Part shown: positions 1 through 12,080 of the stretch, in pieces
Layout: each line of letters starts with the position of its first letter
Numbering within the stretch: the first letter of the stretch is position 1
Source: Chaetoderma sp. LZ-2023a
Taxonomy: Eukaryota; Mollusca; Caudofoveata; Chaetodermatida; Chaetodermatidae
Assembly (NCBI GenBank): GCA_034401795.1
Contig: CM067367.1
Location: forward strand, 30,573,337 to 30,637,336
DNA length: 64,000 nt
Direction: 5' to 3'
Made by a program: the position numbers and the translations under genes
Notes under the pieces: model-generated
Seen by the model: only the letters and a program-made list of their open reading frames with translations
The model's database searches: none
Told to the model about the DNA's origin: nothing

Positions 1-175
1 GCACTACTCAGTACACACATTAGCTATGTTTACATAAGATCTTATGCAAACTTGGGATTAAGGCATTAAGCTGATAGAATATAAATTAGATTCTTCATGT
101 TTTCATCTATCCTCAGTTAATGCTAGATATCAATTAGACAATTAGTAAAAAGATATCCTTGTGCTACATTAATCT
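1..175. other. Unannotated AT-rich flank
   Basis: No coding, repeat or RNA signal was recognised in this short AT-rich stretch before the BED-finger exon. Confidence 0.5.
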
Positions 176-231
176 TTGAATTCTTCTGTTGTCCTGAATA
201 TTTATGTGTTGATGGTATTTGAAATAGTTAA

Positions 232-466
232 TATGTATTTCAAAGGTGGTAGGCCTAAGGATCCAATTTGGAAGCACTTTTTGGAAGTTAAGATTAATGG
301 CAAACAAATGGCTAAGTGTAGAGAGTGTGAGTACACAGTTGTCAACAAGGTAGCAAGGATGAAAATACACTATGAGAAGCATGAGAAGTCTACTGAAAGT
401 CCTGTTGAACAGGCTGATACAGACAGTGCAGACACACATATCAGCAAAGACATCAAGATTTTGAAG
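232..466 (+). CDS. BED-type zinc-finger exon, probably hAT-transposon derived (partial)
   Basis: The frame starting at ATG 232 encodes a BED finger: GRPKDPIWKHF, then KCRECEY giving a C-x2-C pair, then KIHYEKH giving the His ligands. BED fingers bind DNA and are typical of the N-terminus of hAT transposases and of host genes derived from them. The frame ends at TTGAAG|GTAAAT (donor at 467), and a stop follows in the intron if read through, so this is best read as a single exon. No catalytic exon is seen nearby on this strand. The DUF659/hAT exons at 39.7-41.5 kb are on the other strand and belong to another copy. It could also be an exon of a domesticated gene extending beyond what I can follow. 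The true 5' border is uncertain. Confidence 0.6.
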
Positions 467-487
467 GTAAATAAAATTAATGCTTAA

Positions 488-1158
488 CCCCTTGCCCTCT
501 AATGTCAATAATTAAAAATTCTATATTTTATTGTGACTATACCAAGGAAACTGGTTTTCATTTTTCAACAATTTTGTTGGGCGATGACAAATTTGTTGAA
601 AATAAAAAACCAGTATCTTTTAATTTTATTTGAAAAATGTTTTTTGTTGACATTGGAGTGCTAGGAGTCCAATATATCTAATACATGCCTTAACCCTTTC
701 ACCGATGAATTCCTCAGCTATCATTTTCAAGGACACTATGCAGGAAAACTGCAGAATATTTTGACCGCATAGGGGTTATCAACAGGATGTCTCACCTTTA
801 GTTCAGATACCTGAGTTAATTATTCTCTTTGCCATGCTAGTAATAGAGCCAGGTCTGATAATCTCTGATAACCACAATCACATGCTGAGCCTCTTTACAA
901 TTCAATGGTATAGGTGTGATAATTGGCCTGTGAGGGCGCTGGCTTAAGATTAGAAATAACACACAATGATCTGCTTAACCCTATACTTTCTGCAACCCAG
1001 GGTTTTCAGAAATACTCTTGCCTGAATACCTTTACTACTGTAATATTATGAAAACAATTTGGCATAGCACACTAATTAAACCTAATTAAGCCTTTTAAGT
1101 TTTAATTGTATGTATTTGATAAAAATGTAATAATAACTCATATAATAAATGGATTTGT
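488..1158. other. Intergenic, one degenerate hairpin
   Basis: AT-rich sequence with no gene recognised. It contains the inverted repeat listed at 548-615 and fragments starting CCCTTTCACC that resemble the ends of the MITEs found later in the window. Confidence 0.5.
548..615. repeat. Degenerate hairpin repeat (AACTGG...CCAGT)
   Basis: The left arm (AAACTGG, then TTTTTCAACAA) pairs with a right arm (TTGTTGAAAA, then AACCAGT). The same arm sequences bound the much better hairpin at 18041-18136, so the two are likely copies of one non-autonomous family. Confidence 0.55.
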
Positions 1159-2805
1159 TTAATATAGTGCTTTTGATGCAATCTCTGATTTCTTGTTATT
1201 TTTTAATAGGATTATGATGCATAAGAGTATGGTGATATGTCCAACATAGTTTTGGACAGTTTTGGACTGGTTTAAACCATTTAAGACAGGTTTTAGACAG
1301 GTTTTGGACAATGTCTGCTCAAAGTTAGTTTTGGACTGTCCAAAACCCAAACCTGGTCTATAGCTTCTGCTACCTGGTTTAGTATATTTGTCATCTGTAT
1401 TATTTATGTAGTGATGTTGAGGAATCGGTGTGTGCCTGTTCGGTCCTGAATTACTGTGTGACATATTGTTGAATGTTTGTCTATTTTGGAAAGTGTTGTC
1501 CCTGTGTCCCCGCAGATGATTGGTATGCGGTGGTGCACTTTGGGCTTGAATATTACCTATAGGTTCATAGTTTGTGTGAAATGAACATTGGTTTTCTTGA
1601 ATGGATGGCAATGTTAAGTCTAATTGGTGACAGTTGTTTACCAATGCTAGACTGGTTTGGACCAGTTTATCTTGTGTTGTCCTGATATTATCATTGACAC
1701 TTGAATGGTTAGGTTTGACTTTGGGTGCACATGCCATCGCTGAGGGTCGGTTGATGTCTATGTCAATGACATTAGTACCTAATCTCTGTCTAGAATTTAC
1801 AGAATATTGTGATGACATATCATTCGGTGCCTGCAAGGTTTGGAATTCTTTTCTGAGCTGTGTAAGGTCTTCCTTGAGCATTTTCATTTCATTAATGACA
1901 GCACCTAAAGTCTCAGTTTTGTGTTTTATTCCATCAATCTCATCATCCTTATTAACAGCACCTGCATCTGTGAGTCTACTCTGTTGTTGTAGCTCATCAG
2001 AATTAGTAGTTGTCAATTTGTGGCTCCTATTGCTTGTTGCAATATCACTTATTTGGGCTTGTGTCCACTCTAGCTGAACACTGCTTTCCTTAAAGGGCCT
2101 AGCCGGGTACTCACAATTGAATGTTGTAGTGTACCATGCAAGAAAGTCTTTAATGTGCTTGGAGACTTGGCAACAGTCTTGACATGTATATTTACGCTTG
2201 GTAGATGCTAGGGTCGAGAGCATGTAAAGTGGGAGGTCTGTACACATATAATTCACCCAATATTTACAGATGTCGCATTTTATCATGTACTCAGAATCTG
2301 GTTTACCACATTTACATTTTGCTTTGGGCCTAGCACCTCCATTTGTATCTGCAATAGTTGTGTCCTCTGTAATGGTGTTTGTAGTAGTTGTTGGTGTGGC
2401 TTCAACATGATTGTGTGTAGCAGTTGTAGGTGGTGTAATATTAGTGGTTGTAACGGTAATGGGTGTGACCTCAACATCAGTTTTCGTAGTAGTAGTTTTC
2501 TGTATGATATCAGAGAGAATGACAGTATCTTCTGATTCACTAATGGTCATTGTACCCATAGAAGTTGTTATTGATGTGATAGATTTGTTCTGCCTTCTCG
2601 TTCCTTGATCTTTGGTTGGCGAGGGTGGCAGAACGGGAATGGTGTTTAGGTTTGTGTTTTTAGCTGCTTCAGAAGCTTTTTCCTTTCTGAACGTTTCTCT
2701 TCTTTCTTCTACCCATATGGTATTGCATTCTTTGCACAACCATAAGTCACTGACACAAAAAGTAGTCGGCTTGCCAGCTGTTTGACAGTCGTTGCATGCA
2801 GGCAT
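1159..2805 (-). CDS. PHD-finger protein, ORF1-like of a non-LTR retrotransposon
   Basis: An uninterrupted 548-aa frame. The N-terminus has paired cysteines (CNDC at 4-7, then CKEC near residue 24), like a small zinc ribbon. A Ser/Thr-rich linker follows. At about residues 165-215 there is a PHD-like cluster (CKCGKPD, KCDICKYW, then C-x2-CC), and then a short coiled-coil-like stretch (MLKEDLTQLRKEFQTL). PHD plus coiled coil is the layout of ORF1 proteins of CR1-like LINEs, which bind RNA or chromatin. The usual His in CDxCxxWxH is Asn here (KYWVNYMC), so one zinc ligand seems missing. No RT lies downstream at lower coordinates, so either the element lost ORF2 or this is a solo ORF. The last ~70 residues read through simple TTTTGGAC repeats. 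An intact length among so many broken elements is notable. Confidence 0.6.
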   Translation of the reverse strand: MPACNDCQTAGKPTTFCVSDLWLCKECNTIWVEERRETFRKEKASEAAKNTNLNTIPVLPPSPTKDQGTRRQNKSITSITTSMGTMTISESEDTVILSDIIQKTTTTKTDVEVTPITVTTTNITPPTTATHNHVEATPTTTTNTITEDTTIADTNGGARPKAKCKCGKPDSEYMIKCDICKYWVNYMCTDLPLYMLSTLASTKRKYTCQDCCQVSKHIKDFLAWYTTTFNCEYPARPFKESSVQLEWTQAQISDIATSNRSHKLTTTNSDELQQQSRLTDAGAVNKDDEIDGIKHKTETLGAVINEMKMLKEDLTQLRKEFQTLQAPNDMSSQYSVNSRQRLGTNVIDIDINRPSAMACAPKVKPNHSSVNDNIRTTQDKLVQTSLALVNNCHQLDLTLPSIQENQCSFHTNYEPIGNIQAQSAPPHTNHLRGHRDNTFQNRQTFNNMSHSNSGPNRHTPIPQHHYINNTDDKYTKPGSRSYRPGLGFGQSKTNFEQTLSKTCLKPVLNGLNQSKTVQNYVGHITILLCIIILLKNNKKSEIASKALY

Positions 2806-3389
2806 ATTGACAACTTACACCTTGATGTTCACTTTAGAAACGTACAACAAATGAATAGTGTGTTAGTGACATGTCAGTTTAGTGTCTGTTTTATGACGAT
2901 TTGTTGTTTAGTGTTGTGTTGCCTATAGATGATTTGTTTATTTTATTTTATGGCTAATTTGTTTATTTTTAATTATTTTTTAATTATTTTTTTAATTATT
3001 TTTTTTAATTACTTTTTTCATTATTATTAATTATTCAGTAAGATTATTTATTAATTTTTATAATATTAATCGGTAAAATTATTTGATCATAGACAAATTT
3101 TGTCAGGTAACACTGATGTCGTTATAGCGTTGCTATGATAAACAAGCACGGAAACTGGTGACAACTTGGAGAAAACAATTTAACTGGCCAATTCAACTAC
3201 TTTCAACTACTTTCACCGGCTACACATGATGATTAATTGAAGACAATATAGAACTATATAAATTGTTTTTATAATCTGCAAAATTTTATATTTTAATGAG
3301 ATTTTTATGCGACAGAAATTTTGACGTTCCTCTGGGTTTGTATAAAACACAACTGCTACTAAACCAATCATAATTTCCAGAACCTGCTG
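2806..3389. other. AT-rich intergenic region
   Basis: Contains a T-rich run of repeated TTTAATTATTTTT units (about 2935-3060). No gene was recognised. It lies upstream of the PHD ORF on the minus strand and could include its promoter, but no motif can be defended. Confidence 0.45.
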
Positions 3390-4062
3390 GCTAGATAGTA
3401 ACAATGCATACTCAGACGAGGTAAAGGAAAAACTGGATAATGCCCAGTCTCCTAGTAGCACGGATGACATTGATGGTGCAGTCCAGCACCTTATCGTCAT
3501 ATCGATACAATGAAAACAGCAGCTGAATCAAATGTTCCTCAAAAAACCACATCACTGTCTAGAAATCAGAAGACTATGAACAAAAATACAGTGGAAGCAA
3601 TCAAGATATTTAGGAAAGCACATTACCTCTGGAAGAAAGCTGGAAGACCAGGCAGTTCTCATGCCACAAGTATCTCCCATAAAGAAGCCAAGAAAAATGT
3701 ACGTCGCACACGGAATAAGGCAGCAGCTAATACCCGAGAGAAGCTATATAGTCAGATATCAACAGCATCTACCACAGATTCTCGTCTCTTCTATCGCCTA
3801 GTAGCAGCTCAACGAAAGAAAAGTTGGCAGGATTGCTGAGCTTGTGATCGACGATGTGCATGTCACGACCCAAGAGGATATCATGAGGGCCATGTACGCT
3901 CCTTTCTCCACTCTAGCACAACTTGAACAAAATGCCTACTTTGAAGAAGAATACAACACCCTCGTTATGAAGGATGTCAAAGCCATCCAGACATCTGCAT
4001 CAAACCAGCAATCTATTAAACCCCAAGAAATGCGCTGCGAAAACAACGTTGCTATACAATGA
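3390..4062 (+). pseudogene. LINE ORF2 fragment between endonuclease and RT (broken)
   Basis: Three frame segments read as the linker of a non-LTR retrotransposon polyprotein. The first, near 3390-3510, ends in DDIDGAVQHLIV. The second, 3510-3839, has IFRKAHYLWKKAGRPG and DSRLFYRLVAAQRKK. The third, 3844-4062, has IDDVHVTTQEDIMRAMYAPF. This order (a W/R-rich 'KAGRP' block, then FYRL..QR, then a short segment before RT) is what lies between the APE endonuclease and the reverse transcriptase in LINEs. Neither catalytic domain is present and at least two frameshifts separate the pieces. Family assignment is not possible from this piece. Confidence 0.55.
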
Positions 4063-5136
4063 ACTCCCAATCCAAACAAATCATTATTTCCCTTAGATTT
4101 CGACAAACATAAAATGATCCATCACGGACTAAGACATACCAGACAAATTGCTTGAACGCCCGAGAAATGAAAACGATTGTCGCTTCTTACATTGGCGGAG
4201 TAGTTACAAGTAAAATATACCTCTTAGCCTCTCAAATACGAGCAGGCGTAATGTGATTGGTTGTTAACAAATTCTTCCGCCGGGATATTCACTACTATCG
4301 ATTTTTTAATGAAATTCGTAGTATTTTTTATCACGCAACTTTTCTGCTCGATAGGCGTTAGAATCACATTGTTTTGTTTTACGGTCTGGTCTTTTTCGTC
4401 TTCGTATATCTTCAAGTACTGAGTGTTGATTTAAGTAGATTTAAGTTAGATTCATGAATCATTGCGTTTATGTTGTCAAATTATCATAATCTCTATTATA
4501 TGACATATGAACGTCGAAAAATAGTCAAACACATTTTTTGTGAGAATTCTTGAGATGCGATTTCCGGGAAATGACTTCTCTTTGGTTACGCGCTGATTGA
4601 CATTCACCTGCTTGAACGACAGTTTATTGAGGAGTATTACTAAATACTGAGTACTCGAATACAAACATGACTTACTAGACTAGATCATACGGTAGGTGTT
4701 TATACGAACTCTAACCATATGTGCGGTACTCTACTAGGAGCCTAAACTCGCTCTCATATCCGGGTTCCTACTTACACGCGTTAGATTTTACTAAGCTTTC
4801 GAAAATAGTTACCTGATAACAGTGTTGAAAATCAACATTTTAGTAGTTAGAGTGTTATTTTCACGACATCACATGAACCAGACTTTATTTATTTTATTTA
4901 TTTTAACTACTATTTTGAGATAGATAGCGTCGAAGTGAGCAGTCATACGTAGTTACCTTTATAATTTCGTGGCAATTTACGTCAGTTGTCAAATCTCAAA
5001 ATACATGTACTGTAGCTAATGAAAACGGCATATTTTCATATTTCAAATTATTTTCGATCATTCTAACCCCTTAAACCGGTGTTTCATTAATACCATTAAT
5101 ACCGGTTTAATTAGTGATACCGTCACCGGTTTTCTT
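4063..5136. other. Intergenic, nothing recognised
   Basis: About 1.1 kb without a supportable gene. Short open frames here show no motif. A run of ACCGGT/ACCGGTTT words occurs near 5075-5130, next to the 3' end of the minus-strand LINE. Confidence 0.45.
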
Positions 5137-6890
5137 TTAGGCCAAACTGTCCACGTACACTCCTCGGTCCTTTTCACATACGGTCTCCGCTAGTACAACT
5201 GGCTGGTCACTTTCCTGCATGCTGTATTGGAATTTATCGTTAGATCTGCCTAGGTGCATAACTTTGCATTTAGTTGCATTAAAACGGAGTTGCCACGTAT
5301 CTGACCAGTTTTTTAAGCTATTCAAGTCTTTTTGGAGAGCATCATGGTCAGTTCTGGAGTTAACTCGCATGAACAGCTTGGTGTCATCTGCAAAGAGCTT
5401 GATCATGCATTCTACTACTCCTGGCATGTTATTAATGAAGTAGATGAAAAGTACTGGTCCAAGCACGCTGCCCTGTGGAATGCCACTTAACACTGGAGTC
5501 CAATTAGAGAAAGATCCACTGATGGATACTCGCTACTTTCTGTTGCTTAGGAATGCCTGTCTGGTACTTGGGATTTTGACACTGCAAGTTTCTTGAGTCT
5601 TTTTTGCACATCAGTTTATATGATTCTGATTTGGCCCAGTGTTTGACTGTTAGTTAAGGTACTGGCAAGCTGTGGTATACTACTGGTGTCCTCGTGCGTA
5701 AATACACTTGTAAGGTATGTGTTCAGTTCTTTGCCTCCTCTGTGTCAGTTTTTGCTGTTGTGCCATTGGCTCTTGTGAGGTCTGCAATCCCAGGCTTTGT
5801 CTTTAGTTTGGATCTAACATAGCCATAGAAAGCTTTGGGGTTGCTTTTTGATTTCCTTGCAATTTCACGTTCGAATTCTGTCTGCTTTTCGCACCTCCCA
5901 CTTCCTTATAATGCTTCTCTTCTCTCATCTCTCTGAATTTGTCAAATGCTAGCCGTTTATTTCTGAGTTTGTCTTTAATGCTGTCATTCATCCAGGGACT
6001 TCTTTTCGGTTTGTTCTGTGAATGCCTATTGCTTATGGTCTTGAGCGGGATACATCTATTGACTGAGTTAAGAACTTCGGTTTTGATGACTATCCACGTT
6101 TGTTCCGTGTTCTTGCCTTCTAGCTCTCTGGCCCAGTCGATTTTTGCCATCTTGCTTCTCATCTTATCGTAGTCACCCTTGTAATAGAGTAATTTTTTGG
6201 TCTTAGTTGGATTATCATCTGTGTAGCATTAAAGTTTGAATATTAGGCAGTTGTGGTGGCCTTTCCCTGGTAAGTGCTGGATTTCTTCTAGCATACTCTC
6301 TTCATTTGTCAAGACAAGGTCTAGGATATTGGGTTGCTGAGTGCCTCTATGGTGCATAGGAGTTTGCACGTGTTGGTACAAGAAGCAGTCGTGTACGCAA
6401 TCGAGGAACTTACTTGCAGAGTGATTTTCATCGTGAGGTGAAGTCCCATCTCCAGTTTATTTCCGGGTAGTTGAAGTCTCCCATTAGGAAGATACATGTA
6501 TGCCTATGTTTAGACTGTGAAGCATGTTTTAACATAGACTGTGAAGCATGTTTTAACATGTCTCTGATGTTGGTGTCCTTAGGGATAGTGCTGTTTGGTG
6601 ATCTATAGATGCAACCAATTAGAATGCTGTCTGTGTTGAAAAGTTGTATTTCTATCCACACAGATTCATGCATTTCTTTTGTACCGAAGCTTGTTTCTTG
6701 GCAATTTAGCATTTGTTTGGCATATATACAGATGCCCCTACTTGCTGTGGATTCTATGTTGCAGAACAAGTCATATCCATCTACGCGCAGTTCTGATTCT
6801 ACGACCGGATCTTTGGTGTGTTTTGGCAAAACTTCTGTTACTGCAATGATGTCTGGGTTGATCTCTGTGATAAGTACATTTGTACCTGTA
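5137..6890 (-). pseudogene. CR1-type LINE ORF2, endonuclease plus RT, degenerate
   Basis: Read on the minus strand from about 6890 to 5137. The APE endonuclease begins with an EINPDIIAVTEV-like segment just before the 6829 ATG, then YDLFCN, GCIYRSPNS and MGDFNYPEINW. Its C-terminal part follows (NILDLVLTNEES, 6160-6420). The inter-domain linker is at 5803-6162 (SPWMNDSIKDKLRNKRLAF, KAFYGYVRSK). The RT core is at 5137-5493 with SGIPQGSVLGPVLF and the catalytic FADDTK. This layout is typical of CR1/L2-type elements, which nick chromatin DNA and reverse-transcribe their RNA in place. The copy is dead: several frameshifts and stops, RT cut off after the FADD region, and a 24-bp direct duplication at ~6502-6560 that doubles a KHASQS segment inside the endonuclease. 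Confidence 0.85.
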
Positions 6891-8081
6891 GTTCATTACG
6901 TTTGTCTAGGAGAGAGTGCGTTTAAGTATGCACATGTGAATCCAGTCTTATTGGTGGAGTTCTTCTGTTCACGAGACCGTTGGAATGTTGGCGAGACCGG
7001 TCAAGAGGTGGCGAGACCAACCCTAAAGTTGATGGAACTGGCCCAAATTGTAATAGTTATGTCATGTACATGCAATATTAACTTATAATAGAAACTTGTT
7101 GCTGGGTAAATGCTAGCATGCGCTGAATATAACAGCTACATTATATAATCTTCAATTCCCTTGACAGTCACTCTGACGCATATGGATAGACTGTTACACA
7201 GATTCCATTTCGGAGCCCAATCCACTAGTAGATGGTATAGAGGCGGTGTTGTAGAGCTAGGCGTGGACTTACTGTTTCAACGGACCAATGGGCTGCGTAG
7301 ATGTCTGTGCGGAATAACTCAACTGTCAATCAACTGGCAATGATCTGACAATGCAAAACTATTTGTCGTCTTTTGTTTAATATCATTTTATTGGAAAATT
7401 ATTCGTATGGAAAGGAACTATATTATTGCATTTTGTTTTTTAATAATGAATAATTAATAATAATTTTCGAGTTCAGAGCATGAATACTGTTTGTTATTTT
7501 TTCAATCACGCGTGTATGCCTATATATTATAATTAAGCGTGATTTAACATTGTCGATGGCTGAATAGTCCTGCATATAATCCTATGTAAGTCATGTAGCT
7601 ATTGTCAAGGTGTTATAGATTAATGAGATTTGTACAGTACCGATCATTAATCTAGCGACCCTACATATGCTTATATTGTTCTTCTCTGTGATATAATCCC
7701 AATACTTATCTCGCCAAGCCGTGAAAACTTGACTCTGGTCATGGGGTGGGGTTGGAGGAAGCCCTACCTGTACGGCCATACAAAACCAGGTATATAAGTA
7801 AATCAAACTATGCCCACATTTTTACAGTTTTTGAAATTCTGTAATATGCGATGATCTTATCTGTTCCAGCATCAACAATATTTCAATCATATTTATAAAG
7901 TTCTATATATTGTGCATTAATATATATCATGTATTAGCCTACATATCTTGTAATGTATTGCTAATTTCAATATCATGTCTTACCGTGTTTGTGAACAAGT
8001 GTCATATGCATCTACTTCATAATTCGTATCAAATATAATTACAAGTTTCGTGACTATTTCTACTCCCTGACATGGAATTCG

Positions 8082-8095
<14 letters not shown>
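6891..8095. other. Intergenic, nothing recognised
   Basis: No gene or repeat family was identified. The small open frames at 7161 and 7591 lack any recognisable motif. Confidence 0.45.

Positions 8096-8132
<37 letters not shown>
8096..8132. repeat. (TTA)n microsatellite
   Basis: About twelve uninterrupted TTA/ATT trinucleotides. Confidence 0.95.
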
Positions 8133-8134
<2 letters not shown>

Positions 8135-8291
8135 TTCTACCTGGATAATCAAAGTGTTCATAAACACACCCATACCACTCTTTCTTTCGTCACTGACATG
8201 CTTCCTATTCCTAATACGGCCTAGTTAGTGTTAACGGTAAATTGACTTAATGCCTAATTTACGTAATTGACATCTAAAATGGTTTCTGTTA

Positions 8292-8404
8292 GTTGCATTT
8301 GCACTTACATTTGAGCAAAGCTGAAAGTATTTGCACTTGCATTTGCATTTGAACCAATGTGAAGTATTTGCATTTGCATTTAAATACTTTTGAAAGTATT
8401 TGAC
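8292..8404. repeat. TATTTG/ATTTGC-rich simple repeat, copy 1
   Basis: Alternating blocks of ATTTGC and AGTATTTG with a shared core TTTGAACCAATGTGAAG. The same core and block order recur at 15058-15210, so this is a dispersed repeat and not random low complexity. Confidence 0.7.
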
Positions 8405-8447
8405 CCCAAGTCTTCATATTATATCTCATATATCTGTCTGTTTGTTT

Positions 8448-9950
8448 ATTAGTCCCCTACTGGTAAAACAGGGGGGACTATAGGTTTGCACTCCATCTGT
8501 CTGTCTGTCCATCTGTCCGTCTGTCGCAGTTGGTTTTCCGGACTTTTTTGGCAGTCCTTCAAGGTATTCAACTGAGAATTGGTTTGTTGCTTTGGTATGA
8601 GAAGTTACAGATCAAGTTCGAGTTTCGGGCGTATGCGTCAATTTTTGATGGGGTTATGCCTCCATTCGAGTTAAGAAATACGAAAAATATCAGCTTTCCA
8701 CACTTTTTTTTCGCACTCCTTCAAGATATTTAAACGAAAATCGGTGCATCGCTTTAGTATAAGGAGTTACAGAGCAAGTTCGAGTTTCAGACATTTTCAT
8801 CAAATTTTTCATGGAGTTATGCCCCCTTTCGACTTATGAAATATGAAAAATATTAGTTTTCTGCACCTTTTTTCGCAGTCTTTCAAGATATTATACTGAG
8901 AATTGCTACATAGCTTTGTTATGAGAAATTAAATCCCAAGTTCGAGTTTCAGGTGTATGCGTAAACTTTTGATGGAGTTATGCCCCCTTTCGTCTTACGA
9001 AATATGAAATATATCAGCTTTCCGCACTTTTTTCGCACTCCTTCAAGATATTTAAGCGAAAATCAGTGCATCGCTTTAGTATAAGGAGTTACAGAGCAAG
9101 TTCGAGTTTCAGACATTTCTGTCAATTTTTCATGGAGTTATGCCCACTTATATATTAGTTTTCCGCACATTTCTTCGCAGTCTTTCAAGATATTATACTG
9201 AGAATTGCTACATAGCTTTGTTATGAGACGTTAAAGACCAAGTTCGAGTTTCAGGTGTATGCGAAAATCTTTTATGGGGTTATGGTCCCTTTTGACTTAG
9301 GAAATATGAAAAATATCAGCTTTCCGCACTTTTTTCGCACTCCTTCAAGATACAACATGTATTTAAGGAAAAATCAGTTCCATCGCTTTGATATAAGGGG
9401 TTACAGAGCAAGTTCGAGTTTCAGACATTTTCGTCAACTTTTCATGGAGTTATGCCCCCTTTCGACTTATGAAATACAAAATATATTAGTTTTCAGCACT
9501 TTTTTCGCAGTCTTTCAGGATATTATACTGAGAACTGCTACATTGCTTTATTATGAGAAGTTACAGACCAAGTCGGAGTTTCAGGCATATGCGTACATTT
9601 TTGATGGAGTTATGCCCCCTTTCGTCTTACGAAATATGAAATATATCAGCTTTCCGCCCTTTTTCTCGCAATCTTTCAAGATATTCAACTGAGAATTGGT
9701 ACATTACTTTATTATGAGAAATTACAGTTCGAGTTTCAGGCGTTTGCGTCATTTTTTTTAATGGATCTATGTCCCCTTTCGACTTATGAAATACAAACAT
9801 ATCGGCTTTCAAGACCTTCCTTCTCCTTCACCATATATAACTGAGACTTGGTTTATTGCTATGCTATGAGAAGTTACAGATCAAGTTCGAGCTTCAGCTG
9901 CTTTTGACAATTTTTAATGACATTTTTGACTGTAAATCTCTAAAGATTTA
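8448..9950. repeat. ~160-bp tandem satellite, about 8-9 units
   Basis: Opens with AGTCCCCTACTGGTAAAACA, then a CTGT-rich run and about eight units. The word GAGTTATGCCCCCTTTCG recurs in varied form near 8653, 8814, 8973, 9133, 9277, 9445, 9605 and 9760, a period of about 160 bp. Within each unit the order is AAATATCAGCTTTCCGCACTTTTTTCGCA, a CTTCAAGATATT word, AGTTACAG and CAAGTTCGAGTTTCAG. Short open frames across it are by-products of the repeat. Confidence 0.85.
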
Positions 9951-9999
9951 TAGCACCAGGTAGGGGACATGTATTGCAAATCAATACTTACAGAATGCT

Positions 10000-10004
10000 T
10001 GTTG

Positions 10005-10074
<70 letters not shown>
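10000..10074. repeat. (TTG)n(TTA)n microsatellite
   Basis: Three TTG units followed by over twenty TTA units. It produces poly-Leu and poly-Asn open frames that are not genes. Confidence 0.95.
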
Positions 10075-10075
<1 letters not shown>

Positions 10076-10389
10076 CTTTGGCCGAGACATGAATGTCACC
10101 TATGATGTTTCACAGACAGCTAAAGATGTAGGCTGTGATTTGTCCATTGAATCTCCAGACAGAGCAACAGTTGCGTCTACAGCTCAACAGCTTTATACCA
10201 GTATCCTTATTGGGCTCTCCCGTGCCAGTGCCAAGCTCAAACAGCTTTAGTTCTTTGGAGGATGCTATGGACCAAGACAGACCCTCGGACATCGTGATAA
10301 CATCACATGATCTCAATGATTCACCCATTCGTGATAACAGCAATTCGCGTACACAGGTGGTCTTAATCTGTCTCCAGTGCTAAATAAGT

Positions 10390-12066
10390 ACACATTTTTA
10401 GATGTGAATAAGGTTTGTGAAGGATGTTCTAGATACAGAGACTGCGACAATTCCGAGCATTCCAAGAGGAGTGAAAGATAATGTGTATTTTTATGTTGAC
10501 AATAACAACAATATTAAGCGACATCGTGAAGGATTACAGAGCTAGTTTTTGGATGATTGTGGGGCATGGATATCAGGTCCATCTTCCAAAACCTTCTTTA
10601 TCTCAAAGCCCGATCAGAAACTAAAGACAGTAGTACGCAAGAATGGGCTATTTTGCTTTGAACAGCAGTGTGACAAAAAAGACCATTTTCATTGAATTAG
10701 AGCCACAGCTGGATTTGGATTCGATTGTAATTGTGCGTAGATATTATGCTAAACATAGTCAGCAAGCAGTATGAAAAACTGGTAACCTGGGTCGAAAATG
10801 AAGATCTCAATGCTACGCACATCGCATGTTATGAATACAGAGGGAACTCTCCAGGCGCAATACCGCACGGCAAATCCCAAAACGAGAAAGCTAAAAATTT
10901 TGCTAGGACAAAACCGTGCATTATTGATAAAATTAAGACAAATTGTCAAGTCTGTACGAGCAAATGTATTATATACAAATTTGATTAATGATTCTAATTG
11001 TTATAGACAATCCGAGGAATCCTAGACAAGTATATGACACCAAATACCGCGAAAAGAAGAAAGAAAGACCAACGGGAAGGAACAATGCCAACTTTGCTGA
11101 TCAAGTGGAAAGTGTAGAAAACATGGTCGGGACACACCCTTTTTATTCAGAACGTTCTCATTGATAAAGATATAAAGTTCCTTTCATATTCTTATATACC
11201 GCAGATCAAATTTCTGATATTAAATATTTTTGCTGTTCCAGACAAACTAGTCATAGCACTGTGTTAGGCTTTGATGAAACATTTAATGACAGTAGGCACA
11301 TTTAAGAACCTTTCTGTAACGCACCAATCAACTGGTCCAATTTTCTCATGTCCTATGTTTTTGCATGATAATTCTGATTTTAAATCATATGCTTTCTTGA
11401 TCTCTCTTCTGGTGAGAGAATTCTATGATTTGCCGATGCCATCAATCCTAGGAATGGATGATGAACGCGCTATGCGCAAGGCCATCGACCTTGCTTTTCC
11501 TGCCAGTCATAAACTAGTGTGTACTAGGCATCTACATGGCAATATTTTAGATTATTTGAAAGACAAAGTAGGATTGACTGAGAATAGTCTGATTTAGATA
11601 TGCCAGTCAGTGTTTGGAGAAAATGGTGTTGTAACGGCAAATGACACCATTGTATTTGATTCTAGAGTAAAGACAGTAAGTGATGCATGTTCAGAATCGG
11701 CCCAAAGTTTGTATCATACTTTGAATCACGCATCATCCCAATGCTGCGGTCCAATTTATTAGCTTCACAAAATCCAGGTTATAGGCCAATTAGATTAACT
11801 AAGTGGACAAATAACAATTGCGAACGTTTAAATCATGTCCTGAAACAAGCAGTGGACTGGAAAGTTCAGCCGTTTGTATCTCTGATTGAAAAGCTGTATG
11901 CCGTGGTCCATAGACAGTATAGAGAGTTGGAGGGAAACTTAATTGGGAGTGGGGAATATATTTTGTGCGATGAGTATAAGCGTTTTGCCATGCCTGGAAT
12001 GGGGGTTAGGAGTGGGTGGGTGGGGAGAAACCAGGGCAACGAAAGAGGAGAAAGCGTGCCAAAACG
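10390..12066 (+). pseudogene. MULE-like (Mutator superfamily) transposase, broken
   Basis: Several frames in order read as a Mutator-like transposase. About 10450-10680 has VKDNVYFYVDNNNNIKRHR and SKPDQKLKTVVRKNGLFCF. 10731-11030 has GAIPHGKSQNEKAKNFARTKP. Near 11262 is VLGFDETFN, which fits the first catalytic Asp of the MULE DDE fold. 11271-11597 has CPMFLHDNSDFKSYAF, ILGMDDERAMRKAIDLAF (second Asp) and CTRHLHGNI. 11687-12066 has KWTNNNCERLNHVLKQAVDW, carrying the likely catalytic Glu. Mutator transposases cut and paste DNA between terminal inverted repeats. At least four frameshifts or stops separate the segments, so the copy cannot act. Its terminal repeats were not found. Confidence 0.75.
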
Positions 12067-12080
12067 TTAACTATAAAGCA

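Noticed and set aside
8530..9812. Frames up to 145 codons in the 160-bp satellite
   Set aside because: Repeat-derived. The frames restart in each unit and are not preserved between units.
8448..9950. CRISPR array or other spaced-repeat system
   Set aside because: The whole ~160-bp unit repeats without unique spacers, and the genome is eukaryotic.
9914..10250. Poly-Asn and poly-Leu frames
   Set aside because: Read straight through a (TTA)n microsatellite.
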